Below are positions 31,290 to 39,989 of a stretch of 64,000 bases of DNA, one piece after another. The position numbers and the translations under genes were made by a program. Origin of the DNA: Actinoplanes missouriensis 431 (GTDB lineage: Bacteria > Actinomycetota > Actinomycetes > Mycobacteriales > Micromonosporaceae); assembly GCF_000284295.1 (NCBI RefSeq), contig NC_017093.1, positions 8,556,001 to 8,620,000 of the forward strand, in the 5' to 3' direction. The notes beneath the pieces were generated by a model. It was not told the DNA's origin. It saw only the letters and a list, made by a program, of their open reading frames with translations, and did not search any database. Each line of letters opens with the position of its first letter. Positions within the stretch are counted from its first letter, which is position 1.

Positions 31290-33332
31290 TCAGCCCTGGT
31301 CGCCCCGGCCGCGCAACTGCATGTCCCACAGCACCGAGCACACCGTGTCGATGCCCTGGCGCAGGTGCCGGCGGTAGGTGCTGAACGACATGCCGGCCCG
31401 GCGGGCCGCGGCCTCCTGGGTGGGCGCCCCGGAGAAGTACGTGGCGACCAGCGCCTCCCGCGCTTTGATCAGCTTGGCGTCCCGGCCGACCTCGTCGACG
31501 GTCTGCTGGATCAGCGCGCGCAGGTCGGCCACCGGGTCGACCGCGTCCGCCACCAGCCTCGACTTCAGCAGCTCGCTGAGCGCGAACGCGCGCGGCGAAC
31601 GCCAGTTCTGCAGGGTCTCGCGGACCGCCTGGTCGAACTCGGGACGGGTGATCTGCGCCGACGCCGTCGCGGGCCGGTCCGACTCGTCGAGGATGTTGTC
31701 CAGCCACATCTCGAACGGCACCTGCCGCCAGTCGGTGACGAACAGTCCGTAGGTCCGGTCGCCCACCCGGGGCCGCACGCCGGCGTCGGTGAGAGCGCCA
31801 CGGAGCAGGCGGCCCCACAGCTCGGTGTCGTGCAGAACGATCATGCCTTGGGCCATGCCACCACGGCTGCGCGCCGCGGTCGCCTGCACCCGGGAGTGAT
31901 GCAGCTCGGTCACCGGGGACGGGACCTGATAAGCCCCGGGACAGATGAGGAACCGGGTGATCGCGATGTACTCACCGGGCGCCGGCGGGGCCGTGCTGTT
32001 GCAGTGCTCCCAGGCTGCGGCGACCACCGGATCGACCGCGATGTCCTGCGGATCCGGCGGCGCCGCCAGGTCGATCCGCCCGCCGAACGCCACCGCCTCA
32101 CCGGTGTCGATCGAGCGGTAGACGCTGAAGCCGTCGGGTTGCCGGCCGATCCAGTACCGCACGAGCTCGGCCGACTCGGGCCCCTCCGTCTCGCGGGCCA
32201 TCCGCACGACCGTCTCGATGTCCTCCGGGCGCAGCGGGTCGTCCTGCACCTGCCCGGTACGGGCCCACGTGAACACCTCCCGGATGTTCCTCTGGTCCCG
32301 GAACAGGTAGTACAGCTGACTCATGACACCGAGGGCCTGGTGCTCCGGCAGTTCACGGATCTGACGCAGGTATTCGGCCGAGAGCCGCCGTTTCATGGCC
32401 TGGAACGCGTCCGGCGCCCGCCACCGCAGGTCGGCCACCACCGACTCCCGTGCCGCGTCGTGCGGATGACACCCGTGCGCGGTGCTCTCCATGAACGGCA
32501 GGCCCCGCAGCCAGGCGAACAGCTCGTGCGCGTCCTGCTCGGGCAGCGCCGCCTGCAGCAACTGCTCCGTGGTGTGGTACGCCTGGGCGGCCACCTCCAG
32601 CGCACGCCGATGGTCCGGCGACGGCATCTCCCCGATCAGACCGGCGATCAGCGTGCCGAGTGTCTCGGCCGACGGGGACCACTCCTGTGCCGAGCCGGCG
32701 CGTGCCGAGTCGACCGCGGCGGCCAGCGACAGCGCCAGCGGGTTGCCGCCGGCGAACCGCAGGACCTCGTCCATGCTCTCCGGCCGGACGCCGTTGACGG
32801 CCAGCAGCCGCCGGGCCTGCTCCTCGCTCAGCGGGCCCAGCTCGGCGACGTGCAGCGCGCCCGCCCAGCCCGGATCCGCCGTCCACTCGACCGCCGGCGC
32901 CTGCCGCCCGGCCAGCACCACCAGCGCGCCGTCCGCGATCCGGGGCAGGAACCGCTGCCACAGCCAGGTCTCCAGCCACTGGCAGTGCTCGAACGAGTCG
33001 ACGACGAGCACCGCGTCCGGCCTGTCGAACAGCCCCTGTGCGGCCTGCTCGAAGTCGGCCGTCGACCGGCTGACGAACCGGCCGTCCAACTCGATGACCA
33101 GCCGGTTCGCGTGCCGCGCCTGGTCCGTGAGGTGCCGGACCAGCGTCGACTTGCCCACCCCGCCGGGACCGTGCAGGTAGAAGACGAGCGCGGCGGACGG
33201 GTCGTCGCGCAACGCGGCCCCGAACGCGGCCACCTGCTCCTCGCGGCCGACGAACGCCCGGGAACGCGCCTGCCGCAGCCGCTCACCCAGCGACCGGCCC
33301 GGTGTTCCCTCCCGCCGTGAATCGATACTCAC
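31290..33332 (-). CDS. STAND-like NTPase / GNAT-like / HTH protein, paralogue C
   Basis: About 680 residues, same architecture as A and B: SLGERLRQARSRAFVGREEQV, Walker A GPGGVGKST, Walker B VLVVDSFEHCQWLETWLWQ, GNPLAL, GNAT-like middle (VRYWIGRQPDGFSVYRS, ITRFLICPGAYQ, VTDWR) and HTH (TQEAAARRAGMSFSTYRRHLRQG). It is the most diverged in the middle region: the CNSRT block of A and B reads HHSRV here. GTG 33332 is preferred (GGAG 9 bases upstream); GTG 33338 is possible. A weaker GATAAGCGG element lies 85 bases upstream. Downstream lies SRPBCC C. Confidence 0.7.
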   Translation of the reverse strand: MSIDSRREGTPGRSLGERLRQARSRAFVGREEQVAAFGAALRDDPSAALVFYLHGPGGVGKSTLVRHLTDQARHANRLVIELDGRFVSRSTADFEQAAQGLFDRPDAVLVVDSFEHCQWLETWLWQRFLPRIADGALVVLAGRQAPAVEWTADPGWAGALHVAELGPLSEEQARRLLAVNGVRPESMDEVLRFAGGNPLALSLAAAVDSARAGSAQEWSPSAETLGTLIAGLIGEMPSPDHRRALEVAAQAYHTTEQLLQAALPEQDAHELFAWLRGLPFMESTAHGCHPHDAARESVVADLRWRAPDAFQAMKRRLSAEYLRQIRELPEHQALGVMSQLYYLFRDQRNIREVFTWARTGQVQDDPLRPEDIETVVRMARETEGPESAELVRYWIGRQPDGFSVYRSIDTGEAVAFGGRIDLAAPPDPQDIAVDPVVAAAWEHCNSTAPPAPGEYIAITRFLICPGAYQVPSPVTELHHSRVQATAARSRGGMAQGMIVLHDTELWGRLLRGALTDAGVRPRVGDRTYGLFVTDWRQVPFEMWLDNILDESDRPATASAQITRPEFDQAVRETLQNWRSPRAFALSELLKSRLVADAVDPVADLRALIQQTVDEVGRDAKLIKAREALVATYFSGAPTQEAAARRAGMSFSTYRRHLRQGIDTVCSVLWDMQLRGRGDQG

Positions 33333-33417
33333 CGTCACATTCTCCTCGTCCGGCCGAAGCGTCGGCCCCAAGCATGCCGTACCAGCTCAGGGGGCTTCGT
33401 GGCTCGTGAGCGGCCAA

Positions 33418-33438
33418 CCACGGTGAGCACCGCTTATC
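33418..33438 (-). promoter_or_regulatory. weaker GATA(A/G)GCGG element of NTPase C
   Basis: Minus strand GATAAGCGGTGCTCACCG then TGG. It matches the elements before A and B at GATA, GCGG, TC and CCG, about 15 of 21 positions, and lies at a similar distance (85 bases) from the start. Low to moderate confidence. Confidence 0.4.
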
Positions 33439-33486
33439 GAACTTTTATGCTGATCCTGCGACAGTCCGGTCGGGGGTGGTGCTGGC

Positions 33487-34146
33487 GTGCGCGTACTTGT
33501 CGCCGACGACGAACGGATCCTGGCTGACACGGTCGCCGACGGATTGCGGGATTTCGCGATGGCCGTCGACGTGGTCTACGACGGTGACGCGGCGCTGGAA
33601 CGGATCACGGTGAACCGGTACGACGTCGCGGTCCTCGACCGGGACATGCCCGGCGCGACCGGCGACGAGGTGTGCCGCCACGTCGTCGACACCGGCCTGG
33701 ACACCCGGGTGCTGCTGCTGACCGCGGCGGCCGGGATCCGTGACCGGGTCGAAGGGCTGGGGCTCGGCGCCGACGACTATCTGACGAAACCGTTCGCGTT
33801 CGCCGAGCTGGTGGCCCGGGTGCAGGCGCTGGGCCGGCGGGCGAACCAGGCGCAGAAACCGGTTCTGGAACGCGACGGCATCGTGCTCGACGTCCCCCGG
33901 CACACCGCGTCCCGCGACGGGCTGCCGCTGCGGCTGACACCGAAGGAGTTCGCGGTGCTCCGGGTCCTGCTCCGCGCCGACGGCACGGTGGTCAGCGCCG
34001 AGGACCTGCTCGAACAGGCCTGGGACGAGCACGCGGACCCGTTCACCAACACCGTCCGGGTCACGGTCATGACATTACGCAAGAAGCTCGGCGATCCTCC
34101 GGTGATCCACACGGTGCCGCGCGTGGGATACCGGCTCGGCTCATGA
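33487..34146 (+). CDS. OmpR/CutR-type response regulator
   Basis: 219 residues. The receiver domain has the acidic pair ADDE, phospho-acceptor Asp in VLDRDMPG and Lys in LTKPF. The winged-helix effector (PLRLTPKEFAVLRVLL ... NTVRVTVMTLRKKLG ... VPRVGYRLGS) is complete. It overlaps the histidine kinase start by 4 bases (ATGA). The pair probably controls the downstream lipoprotein and MacAB-like exporter genes, through sites such as the dyad at 35220-35238. Confidence 0.9.
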   Translation: MRVLVADDERILADTVADGLRDFAMAVDVVYDGDAALERITVNRYDVAVLDRDMPGATGDEVCRHVVDTGLDTRVLLLTAAAGIRDRVEGLGLGADDYLTKPFAFAELVARVQALGRRANQAQKPVLERDGIVLDVPRHTASRDGLPLRLTPKEFAVLRVLLRADGTVVSAEDLLEQAWDEHADPFTNTVRVTVMTLRKKLGDPPVIHTVPRVGYRLGS

Positions 34147-35213
34147 GGCTCGGATCGCCGTTGCGGCGAGCGGCGCTCGTCTGCGTCCTGCTGATGACCG
34201 GCGCCTACCTGTCGCGGGAGGCCGCCGAGGGAATGGGCGACTGGATGCGGCGGGCGGTCTACCGCCTCTGCGTCGGCGCTGACGGCAGCGTCTCCCCGAC
34301 GGTCGCCTGCCGGGCCGGCGTGGAGGTCGACAACTCGTACCGTCTCATGCTGATGGTTGTCTTTCTGGTGCTGGCGGTCGCCGCGCTGTTCGGGCTGCGC
34401 TGGGCGGTCGGGCCGATCCGTGAGCTGGCCACGCAGATCAGGAGCCTGGGACCGCAGAACTTCGCCTATCGCATCCGCAGCGGCTCACGTCGCGGCGAGA
34501 TGGCCGAACTCGCCGACGCGGTCAACGACATGATCAGCCGGGTCGCGGTCGGCTACGAGTCGCAACGCCGGTTCGCCGCGGACGCGTCGCACGAGCTGCG
34601 CACGCCGCTCGCGGTGCAGCGCACACTGATCGAAGTCGGCCTGGCGCGCGGGCCGAGTCCGGAGAAGCTCGCCGTCCTGACCGAGCAGCTGCTGGAGACC
34701 AACGAGCGCAACGTACGCCTGATCGAAGCGCTGCTCGTGCTCAGCGAAAGCGACCGCGGCCTGGCCTCACGCAGTGCGCTGCGGCTCGACGAGATCGCCG
34801 GCGCGGTCGTCGCCGAGCACCACAGCCGGGCTGCTCAGAGTCACCTCACGATCAGCACGGATCTGCGGCCCCGCGTCGTGATCGGCGAACGTGTCCTGCT
34901 CGAGCGACTGATCACCAACCTGGTGCAGAACGCGATCAAGTACAACCGCCCGGGCGGCACGATCACCGTCACCGTCGGCGACGATCCCGCGCTGATCGTC
35001 GAGAACACCGGCGACGACGTGCCACCGGAAACCGTCGCCGGCCTGTTCGAACCGTTCCGCCGTCTCAACGGGGCCCGCATCGACCACAGCGGCGGCGTCG
35101 GCCTGGGCCTGACCATCGCCCGTTCGATCGTGCACGCCCATGACGGCGCCATCACCGGCACGTCCGCGGGCCGCGACGGCCTGCGGATCGACGTCACGTT
35201 CCCGGAGGCGTAA
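34143..35213 (+). CDS. membrane sensor histidine kinase (HAMP, HisKA, HATPase)
   Basis: 356 residues. Two membrane helices (about 10-25 and 68-90) enclose a short ~40-residue sensor loop with two cysteines (YRLCVGADG...VACRAG). A HAMP linker follows, then HisKA with FAADASHELRTPL (phospho-His) and an HATPase domain (NLVQNAIKYN, GDDVPPE, HSGGVGLGLTIAR). The small sensor loop is typical of kinases that perceive antimicrobial peptides or membrane stress through an associated transporter. Acts with the overlapping response regulator. Confidence 0.9.
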   Translation: MRLGSPLRRAALVCVLLMTGAYLSREAAEGMGDWMRRAVYRLCVGADGSVSPTVACRAGVEVDNSYRLMLMVVFLVLAVAALFGLRWAVGPIRELATQIRSLGPQNFAYRIRSGSRRGEMAELADAVNDMISRVAVGYESQRRFAADASHELRTPLAVQRTLIEVGLARGPSPEKLAVLTEQLLETNERNVRLIEALLVLSESDRGLASRSALRLDEIAGAVVAEHHSRAAQSHLTISTDLRPRVVIGERVLLERLITNLVQNAIKYNRPGGTITVTVGDDPALIVENTGDDVPPETVAGLFEPFRRLNGARIDHSGGVGLGLTIARSIVHAHDGAITGTSAGRDGLRIDVTFPEA

Positions 35214-35219
35214 AGAAGT

Positions 35220-35238
35220 TGTAAGGAGATCGCTTACA
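35220..35238. promoter_or_regulatory. TGTAAG-N7-CTTACA dyad before the lipoprotein gene
   Basis: A perfect 6-bp inverted repeat with 7-base spacer, seven bases after the kinase stop and 35 bases before the lipoprotein start. A candidate binding site for the upstream OmpR-type regulator. Confidence 0.5.
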
Positions 35239-35272
35239 GTCCCGGAATGCCCGTTCTCGGATAGTTCCTGGC

Positions 35273-36145
35273 ATGCGACGTTCCTTGATCTCCCTGGCCG
35301 CGACGTTCGCCGGCCTGACCCTGCTCACCGGCTGCGGAAGCACCGACGCGAGCACCGACGCGCCGGCCGGCGCCGCTGCGGCCGGCGCATCGGCCGGTAC
35401 AACCCTGAGCGACGTCTCCGACGAGACGACCAAGCGGCAGAACGCCGAGAAGCTGATCGCCGACTGCATGAAGGAGAAGGGCTTCCAGTACGAGGTCCCG
35501 CCGCCGCTCCAGATGGGTTCCCGATCGGCCGATTTCACCGGCCCGTCGAGCCTGCTCAAGACCGACGACGAGCTGCGGCAGTACCGGCAGAAGTACGGCT
35601 TCGGCATCTACAGCGCCAAACTCTTCCCGGACGACCCGATGGTCAAGCTCCCGGAGATGCGGCCGGGCAACAACCCGAACAACAAGATCCGTGAGGCGCT
35701 CGACCCGGCCCGGCAGAAGGCGTGGGACGCCGCGCTGGGCTCCGACGCCAAGGAGGGCCGCACCGAGCCGGGCTGCTCCGACGCCGCCTACGAGAAGATC
35801 TTCGGCTCGGCCGACCCGGACCAGCAGGCCGAGAACAAGCGCGCCTACGAGAAGTTCCGCACCGACCCGGCCGTCGTGAAGGCCGCCCAGCAGTACGGCG
35901 ACTGCCTGCGCGGCAAGGGCTACAAGGTCGCCTCGACCGAGCCCGGACTGATCGACAACGGCGTCTACGACCTGATCAACGCGCCGGTGATGAACGGCGA
36001 GACGGTCAGCGCGGCCGAGGCGAAGACCGGCCTCACCAAGGAGATCGAGGCGTCCCTGGCCGACCTGGAGTGCCGCGGCGACTACGCCACGATCGCCCGC
36101 ACCCGGTACGCCACGGTGGTCACCGTCGGCGGCGGGGCCGGCTGA
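35273..36145 (+). CDS. secreted lipoprotein of the MacAB-like operon
   Basis: 290 residues. A lipobox LLTGC gives a mature N-terminal Cys near residue 21. After an Ala/Thr-rich linker come two similar helical parts with paired cysteines (ADCMKEKGFQYEV and GDCLRGKGYKVAS; also a Cys in EPGCSDAAY and LECRGDY). The repeated Cys-containing CMxxKG / CLxxKG motif suggests internal duplication stabilised by disulfides. It is the first gene after the two-component pair and lies two bases upstream of the adaptor gene, so it is probably an accessory of the exporter or of its sensor. Function not recognised. Confidence 0.65.
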   Translation: MRRSLISLAATFAGLTLLTGCGSTDASTDAPAGAAAAGASAGTTLSDVSDETTKRQNAEKLIADCMKEKGFQYEVPPPLQMGSRSADFTGPSSLLKTDDELRQYRQKYGFGIYSAKLFPDDPMVKLPEMRPGNNPNNKIREALDPARQKAWDAALGSDAKEGRTEPGCSDAAYEKIFGSADPDQQAENKRAYEKFRTDPAVVKAAQQYGDCLRGKGYKVASTEPGLIDNGVYDLINAPVMNGETVSAAEAKTGLTKEIEASLADLECRGDYATIARTRYATVVTVGGGAG

Positions 36146-36147
36146 CC

Positions 36148-37416
36148 ATGCGTCTGCGTCTCCCTCGCCGGGGCCCGGTCCGGGTCGTGGCGCTGACCAC
36201 CGCCGTCGCCCTGACCGCCGGTGCTGCCGGCTGGTTCGCCGCCACCCAGGTGAAGTCCCCGGCCGACGCGGCGGCCTTCCGTGAACCGCCGGTCGCCTCG
36301 CTGATCACCGTGCCGGTCGAGAAACGCACGCTGACCTCGACGGTGACGACCCAGGGCTCGATCACCTACGGCAAGGCGCAGCCGATCACGCTGACCGGCA
36401 CGGTCGCCGCCGGCACCGGCGAGGCCGGCCCGCAACTGGTCACCAAGACCTCCGCCGCGGGCCGGACCCTGCGCGAGGGAGACGTCCTGCTCGAGATCAA
36501 CGGCCGCCCGGTCTTCGTCCTGAAAGGCAAGGTGCCGATGTACCGCAGTCTGACCAAGGGCGCGGAGGGCGACGACGTCCGGCAGGTGCGCGCCGCGATG
36601 CGGCGGCTGCTGCCGGGCCGTGGCGTCGCGGCCTCCGGCCCGCTCAACGAGAGCGCGCTGAGTGCCATCGGCGCCTTCTACTCCAAGCGGGGGTACGCGG
36701 CCGCGGCGCCGACCACCGAGCAGAAAGCCCAGCTCCGTCTGCTGGAGCGGGCCGTCGCCGACACCAAGGAGGCCGGCGGGCAACCGCTCGCCGACGCCAA
36801 GGCCGACCTCGCCGAGTTCCGCCGCACCTACGGCATCAGCGTCCCCAGCGGCGAGATCCTGTTCCTGCCGAAACTGCCGATCCGCCTCACCACCGTGACC
36901 GCCGGAGCGGGCACCGCGCCGACCGGTCCGGTCGGCACCGTCGCCGACCCCGCCCTCGTGGTGAACGCGACCGTCTCCCCCGAGGACGCCGAACTGCTCA
37001 AGCCCGGCATGACCGCCACCCTGAACGACACCGCCGGCGGCACCCTGACAGCGAAGGTCACCGGCCTGGGCGCCGCCTACGCGATCAAGGCCGACGACGA
37101 CCAGGAGTCGTCCTCCACCGGTGTCCCGTTGCAGCTCAAACCCACCGACGCCACGAAGGCGACCGCGCTGAACGGGCAGTCGGTGCAGGTCCGCATCACG
37201 GTCGGCGACACCGGCGGGGACGTGCTCGCCGTACCCGTCGCGGCGGTCTTCACCGCCTCGGACGGGCAGTCCCGGGTCACCGTCGCGACCGAGACCGGTC
37301 AGACCCGCGACGTGCCGGTCGACCCCGGGCTGACCGCCGACGGCAACGTCCAGGTCCGCCCCCGGGACGGCGCGCAGCTGTCCGAGAACGATCGCGTGGT
37401 GGTGAGCGGCTCATGA
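36148..37416 (+). CDS. membrane-fusion/adaptor protein of ABC exporter (MacA-like)
   Basis: 422 residues. One N-terminal membrane helix (about 11-33), then a periplasmic-adaptor layout: a barrel-sandwich/lipoyl-like segment (LREGDVLLEINGRPVFVLKG), an inserted peptidoglycan-binding-like helical region (LTKGAEGDDVRQVRAAMRRLLP), and C-terminal barrel parts (VVNATVSPEDAELLKPGMTATL ... VLAVPVAAVFT). This is the adaptor form common in actinobacteria next to MacB-type transporters. The stop overlaps the ATPase start by 4 bases. It likely links the exporter to the wall or substrate. Confidence 0.8.
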   Translation: MRLRLPRRGPVRVVALTTAVALTAGAAGWFAATQVKSPADAAAFREPPVASLITVPVEKRTLTSTVTTQGSITYGKAQPITLTGTVAAGTGEAGPQLVTKTSAAGRTLREGDVLLEINGRPVFVLKGKVPMYRSLTKGAEGDDVRQVRAAMRRLLPGRGVAASGPLNESALSAIGAFYSKRGYAAAAPTTEQKAQLRLLERAVADTKEAGGQPLADAKADLAEFRRTYGISVPSGEILFLPKLPIRLTTVTAGAGTAPTGPVGTVADPALVVNATVSPEDAELLKPGMTATLNDTAGGTLTAKVTGLGAAYAIKADDDQESSSTGVPLQLKPTDATKATALNGQSVQVRITVGDTGGDVLAVPVAAVFTASDGQSRVTVATETGQTRDVPVDPGLTADGNVQVRPRDGAQLSENDRVVVSGS

Positions 37417-38099
37417 CGTACGTCCTCGCCCTGGCCGGCGTCAGCCGGACCTTCCCCACCCACCCGCCGGTGGCCGCGCTGATCGACGTCGACCTTCAGG
37501 TGGCGCGCGGTGACTACCTCGGCATCGTCGGCCCCTCCGGATCCGGCAAGTCGACCCTGCTCAACGTCCTCGGGCTGCTCGACGTGCCGACCGGCGGCAG
37601 CTACACCTTCGAGGGCGCCGAGACCACCATCATGAGCGACAGGCGGCGCACCGAGCTGCGCGGCGCCCGTATCGGGTTCGTCTTCCAGTCCTTCCACCTG
37701 CTGATGTACCGGACCGTCCTGGAGAACGTGATGCTCGGCGGCCTCTACACCGGGTTACCGGCCGCGGAACGCCGCCGCCGGGCGGTGACCGCTCTCGATC
37801 GCGTCGGCATGGGGCACCGGCACGACTTCCTGCCCAGCCGGCTCTCCGGCGGCGAGCGCCAGCGCGTCGCCATCGCCCGAGCCCTCGTCGGCGATCCCGC
37901 GCTGCTGCTCTGCGACGAGCCCACCGGCAACCTGGACAGCGCCAACACGGCATCCGTGCTCGACCTCTTCGACGAGCTCCGGGCCGGCGGCGCCACCCTG
38001 CTGGTCATCACGCACGACCCGGCGGTCGCGGCCCGGGCCGACCGGCAGGTGCGCATCGCCGACGGCCGGCTCTCCGTGATCGAAGCGGCGCGCCGATGA
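37413..38099 (+). CDS. ABC exporter ATPase (MacB/LolD type)
   Basis: 228 residues. Walker A GPSGSGKST, Q-loop VFQSFHLL, signature LSGGERQRVAIARAL, Walker B LLLCDEPTGNLD and switch His (VITHDPAV) are intact. It belongs to the class that drives MacB/FtsX-like mechanotransmission permeases. It is coupled to both neighbours by 4-base overlaps. Confidence 0.92.
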   Translation: MTYVLALAGVSRTFPTHPPVAALIDVDLQVARGDYLGIVGPSGSGKSTLLNVLGLLDVPTGGSYTFEGAETTIMSDRRRTELRGARIGFVFQSFHLLMYRTVLENVMLGGLYTGLPAAERRRRAVTALDRVGMGHRHDFLPSRLSGGERQRVAIARALVGDPALLLCDEPTGNLDSANTASVLDLFDELRAGGATLLVITHDPAVAARADRQVRIADGRLSVIEAARR

Positions 38100-39310
38100 G
38101 CCGGCTCGCCTGGCGCGACCTGGCCACCGAGGCGATCAGCGGCATCGGCTCACGCCCGGCCCGCACCGCGCTCACCATCGCGGGCGTCGTCATGGGCATC
38201 GGCACCCTGGTCACCACCCTCGGAGTGTCCGCCACCGCCGGCAACCAGATCGCCGGACGATTCGACGCGGCCACCGCCACCGAGGTCACCGTGCACGTAC
38301 CCCGACCCGGCGACCCCGCGGCGCCGCCCCCGGTGCGCTGGACCGCCCCCGACGACGTCGCCCGGCTCAACGGCGTCACCGCGGTCGCGGCCTACTCCCG
38401 TACCGAAGAAGGAAAAGACCTTCCGGTACGGGCCAACGCCGTCAAGGACCCCACCCGCATCCTCGACCGGCTCCTGCCCGTCATCGGGTCCACACCCACC
38501 CTGCTCGACGCGGCCCGCGCCGACGTCACCGCAGGCCGGTTCTTCGACTCCGGGCATGTCACACGCCGCGACCGGGTCGCCGTCCTCGGCGCCGAAGCAG
38601 CCACTCAGCTCGGCCTCACCCGCGTCGACAACCAGCCCGCCGTCCTGGTCGACGGCGAGCCGTACACCGTGATCGGCGTCCTCGGCCAGGTACGCCGCGC
38701 CGACCAGCAGGTGCTGTCCAGCGCCGTGATCCTGCCCTGGACCAGCGCCGACGACGGCCTGCACCTCGGCGGCATCACCACCGTCGCGATCACCACGGCC
38801 CTCGGCGGCGCCCAGCTCATCGCCGCGCAGGCACCCGTCGCCCTCGCACCCAACGACCCCGCCGGCCTGCAGGTCGAGGCCCCGCCCGACCCGGCCTCGC
38901 TGCGCACCGGCGTCGCCCAGGACGTCAGCGGTCTCCTGCTCGTCCTCGGCCTGGTCTCCCTGATCGTCGGCGCCCTCGGCATCGCCAACGTCACCCTCGT
39001 CACCGTCATGGAACGCACCGCCGAGATCGGCCTGCGCCGGGCCCTCGGCGCACGCCGCCGCCACATCGCCGCCCAGTTCCTCCTGGAGTCCACGGTGATC
39101 GGCCTGCTCGGCGGGATCGTCGGCGCCAGCACCGGGGTGCTCGCCGTCGTCGCGATCAGCGTCGCCCGCCAGTGGACCCCGATCGTGGACGGCGCCCTCG
39201 CCGCGGCCTCCCCGCTCGTCGGCGCCGTGGTCGGCCTGCTCGCGGGCCTCTACCCGGCCCTGCGGGCGGCCCGCATGCAACCGGTCGACGCCCTGCGCGG
39301 TCCGGGGTAG
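38096..39310 (+). CDS. ABC permease of MacB/FtsX type
   Basis: 404 residues. One N-terminal membrane helix, a ~210-residue extracytoplasmic domain, then three C-terminal helices with the FtsX signature (GALGIANVTLVTVMERTAEIGLRRALGARRRHI). This topology (1+3) defines MacB-type permeases, which pump peptides or lipids outside the membrane without transporting them through it. Together with the adaptor, ATPase and two-component pair it suggests resistance to an antimicrobial peptide or export of a peptide product. Confidence 0.9.
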   Translation: MSRLAWRDLATEAISGIGSRPARTALTIAGVVMGIGTLVTTLGVSATAGNQIAGRFDAATATEVTVHVPRPGDPAAPPPVRWTAPDDVARLNGVTAVAAYSRTEEGKDLPVRANAVKDPTRILDRLLPVIGSTPTLLDAARADVTAGRFFDSGHVTRRDRVAVLGAEAATQLGLTRVDNQPAVLVDGEPYTVIGVLGQVRRADQQVLSSAVILPWTSADDGLHLGGITTVAITTALGGAQLIAAQAPVALAPNDPAGLQVEAPPDPASLRTGVAQDVSGLLLVLGLVSLIVGALGIANVTLVTVMERTAEIGLRRALGARRRHIAAQFLLESTVIGLLGGIVGASTGVLAVVAISVARQWTPIVDGALAAASPLVGAVVGLLAGLYPALRAARMQPVDALRGPG

Positions 39311-39325
39311 CCGCGCTGACCGGCC

Positions 39326-39808
39326 TCAGCCGACCGGGACGACCGTGCCGGGCTCGGCCACGGCCACCACACCGATCGGGTCCCCGTCACGCACCAGCAG
39401 CGCCCGGGTCGGCGCCTTCGCCCCACCGCTACCGGCCTCGGCGACCCACCCGGTGATGGCCTGCTGACCCTCGGTGGCCACCGCGATGCTCTTGCCCGCG
39501 CCGCCGAGTGTCACCGTCCCCTTCGGCCCGTCGAGGGTGGCGCACATGGCCGTGCCGGCGGACTCGACGTACCAGGAGTCGAAGTCACACGGCGTCGAGA
39601 GAGTGCCGAACCAGCCGCTCTTCTCACCGGTCGGCGCCGGTGTCGTCAGTTCGTCGTCGATGAGGTAGACCTCGGCCGTGCCCGGGGTCAGCTCGGCGGC
39701 CTGCGCCGGCCAGCCGGCCCACAGCACCAGTGCGGTGACCAGCACGCCCACGGAGGTGATTCCCCAGATCGCGGTGGGGCTGAACCGGGGCTTCGCCTGA
39801 GTGCTCAT
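39326..39808 (-). CDS. secreted or membrane-anchored protein, unknown function
   Basis: 160 residues. A hydrophobic segment at 13-38 (IWGITSVGVLVTALVLWAGWPAQA) serves as signal peptide or anchor. The mature part has two cysteines (TPCDFDSWY and TAMCATLDG) and short beta strands. It lies between the MacB-like permease (convergent, 15-base gap) and the next ABC ATPase (divergent). GGAAGAA precedes its ATG. No family recognised. Confidence 0.6.
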   Translation of the reverse strand: MSTQAKPRFSPTAIWGITSVGVLVTALVLWAGWPAQAAELTPGTAEVYLIDDELTTPAPTGEKSGWFGTLSTPCDFDSWYVESAGTAMCATLDGPKGTVTLGGAGKSIAVATEGQQAITGWVAEAGSGGAKAPTRALLVRDGDPIGVVAVAEPGTVVPVG

Positions 39809-39887
39809 CGTGATTCTTCCTTCTGTCGGCGCCGGTCCGGCGCTGGTCGATCAACACCGACGACGGTACGGACGCCGATCCGCCCCG

Positions 39888-39957
39888 CCATCCGACCACG
39901 GTGCCCATGTCCGGTGGTACCGGGGTACCACGGCTGCTCGGCACCGCGGTCGGATGG
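39888..39957. promoter_or_regulatory. nested palindromes in divergent promoter of ABC/NarL module
   Basis: The outer arms CCATCCGACCACGGTGCC (39888-39905) and GGCACCGCGGTCGGATGG (39940-39957) match at 17 of 18 positions. Between them lies GTGGTACC-GG-GGTACCAC (39914-39931), also perfect. The 70-base structure stands 32 bases before the ABC ATPase start and 80 bases before the divergent gene. It is a strong candidate for a dimeric-regulator operator, most likely the NarL-type regulator at 42891. Confidence 0.7.
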
Positions 39958-39989
39958 CTGGAGGCACCCGCGTCCGTAGCGTCGTCGCG

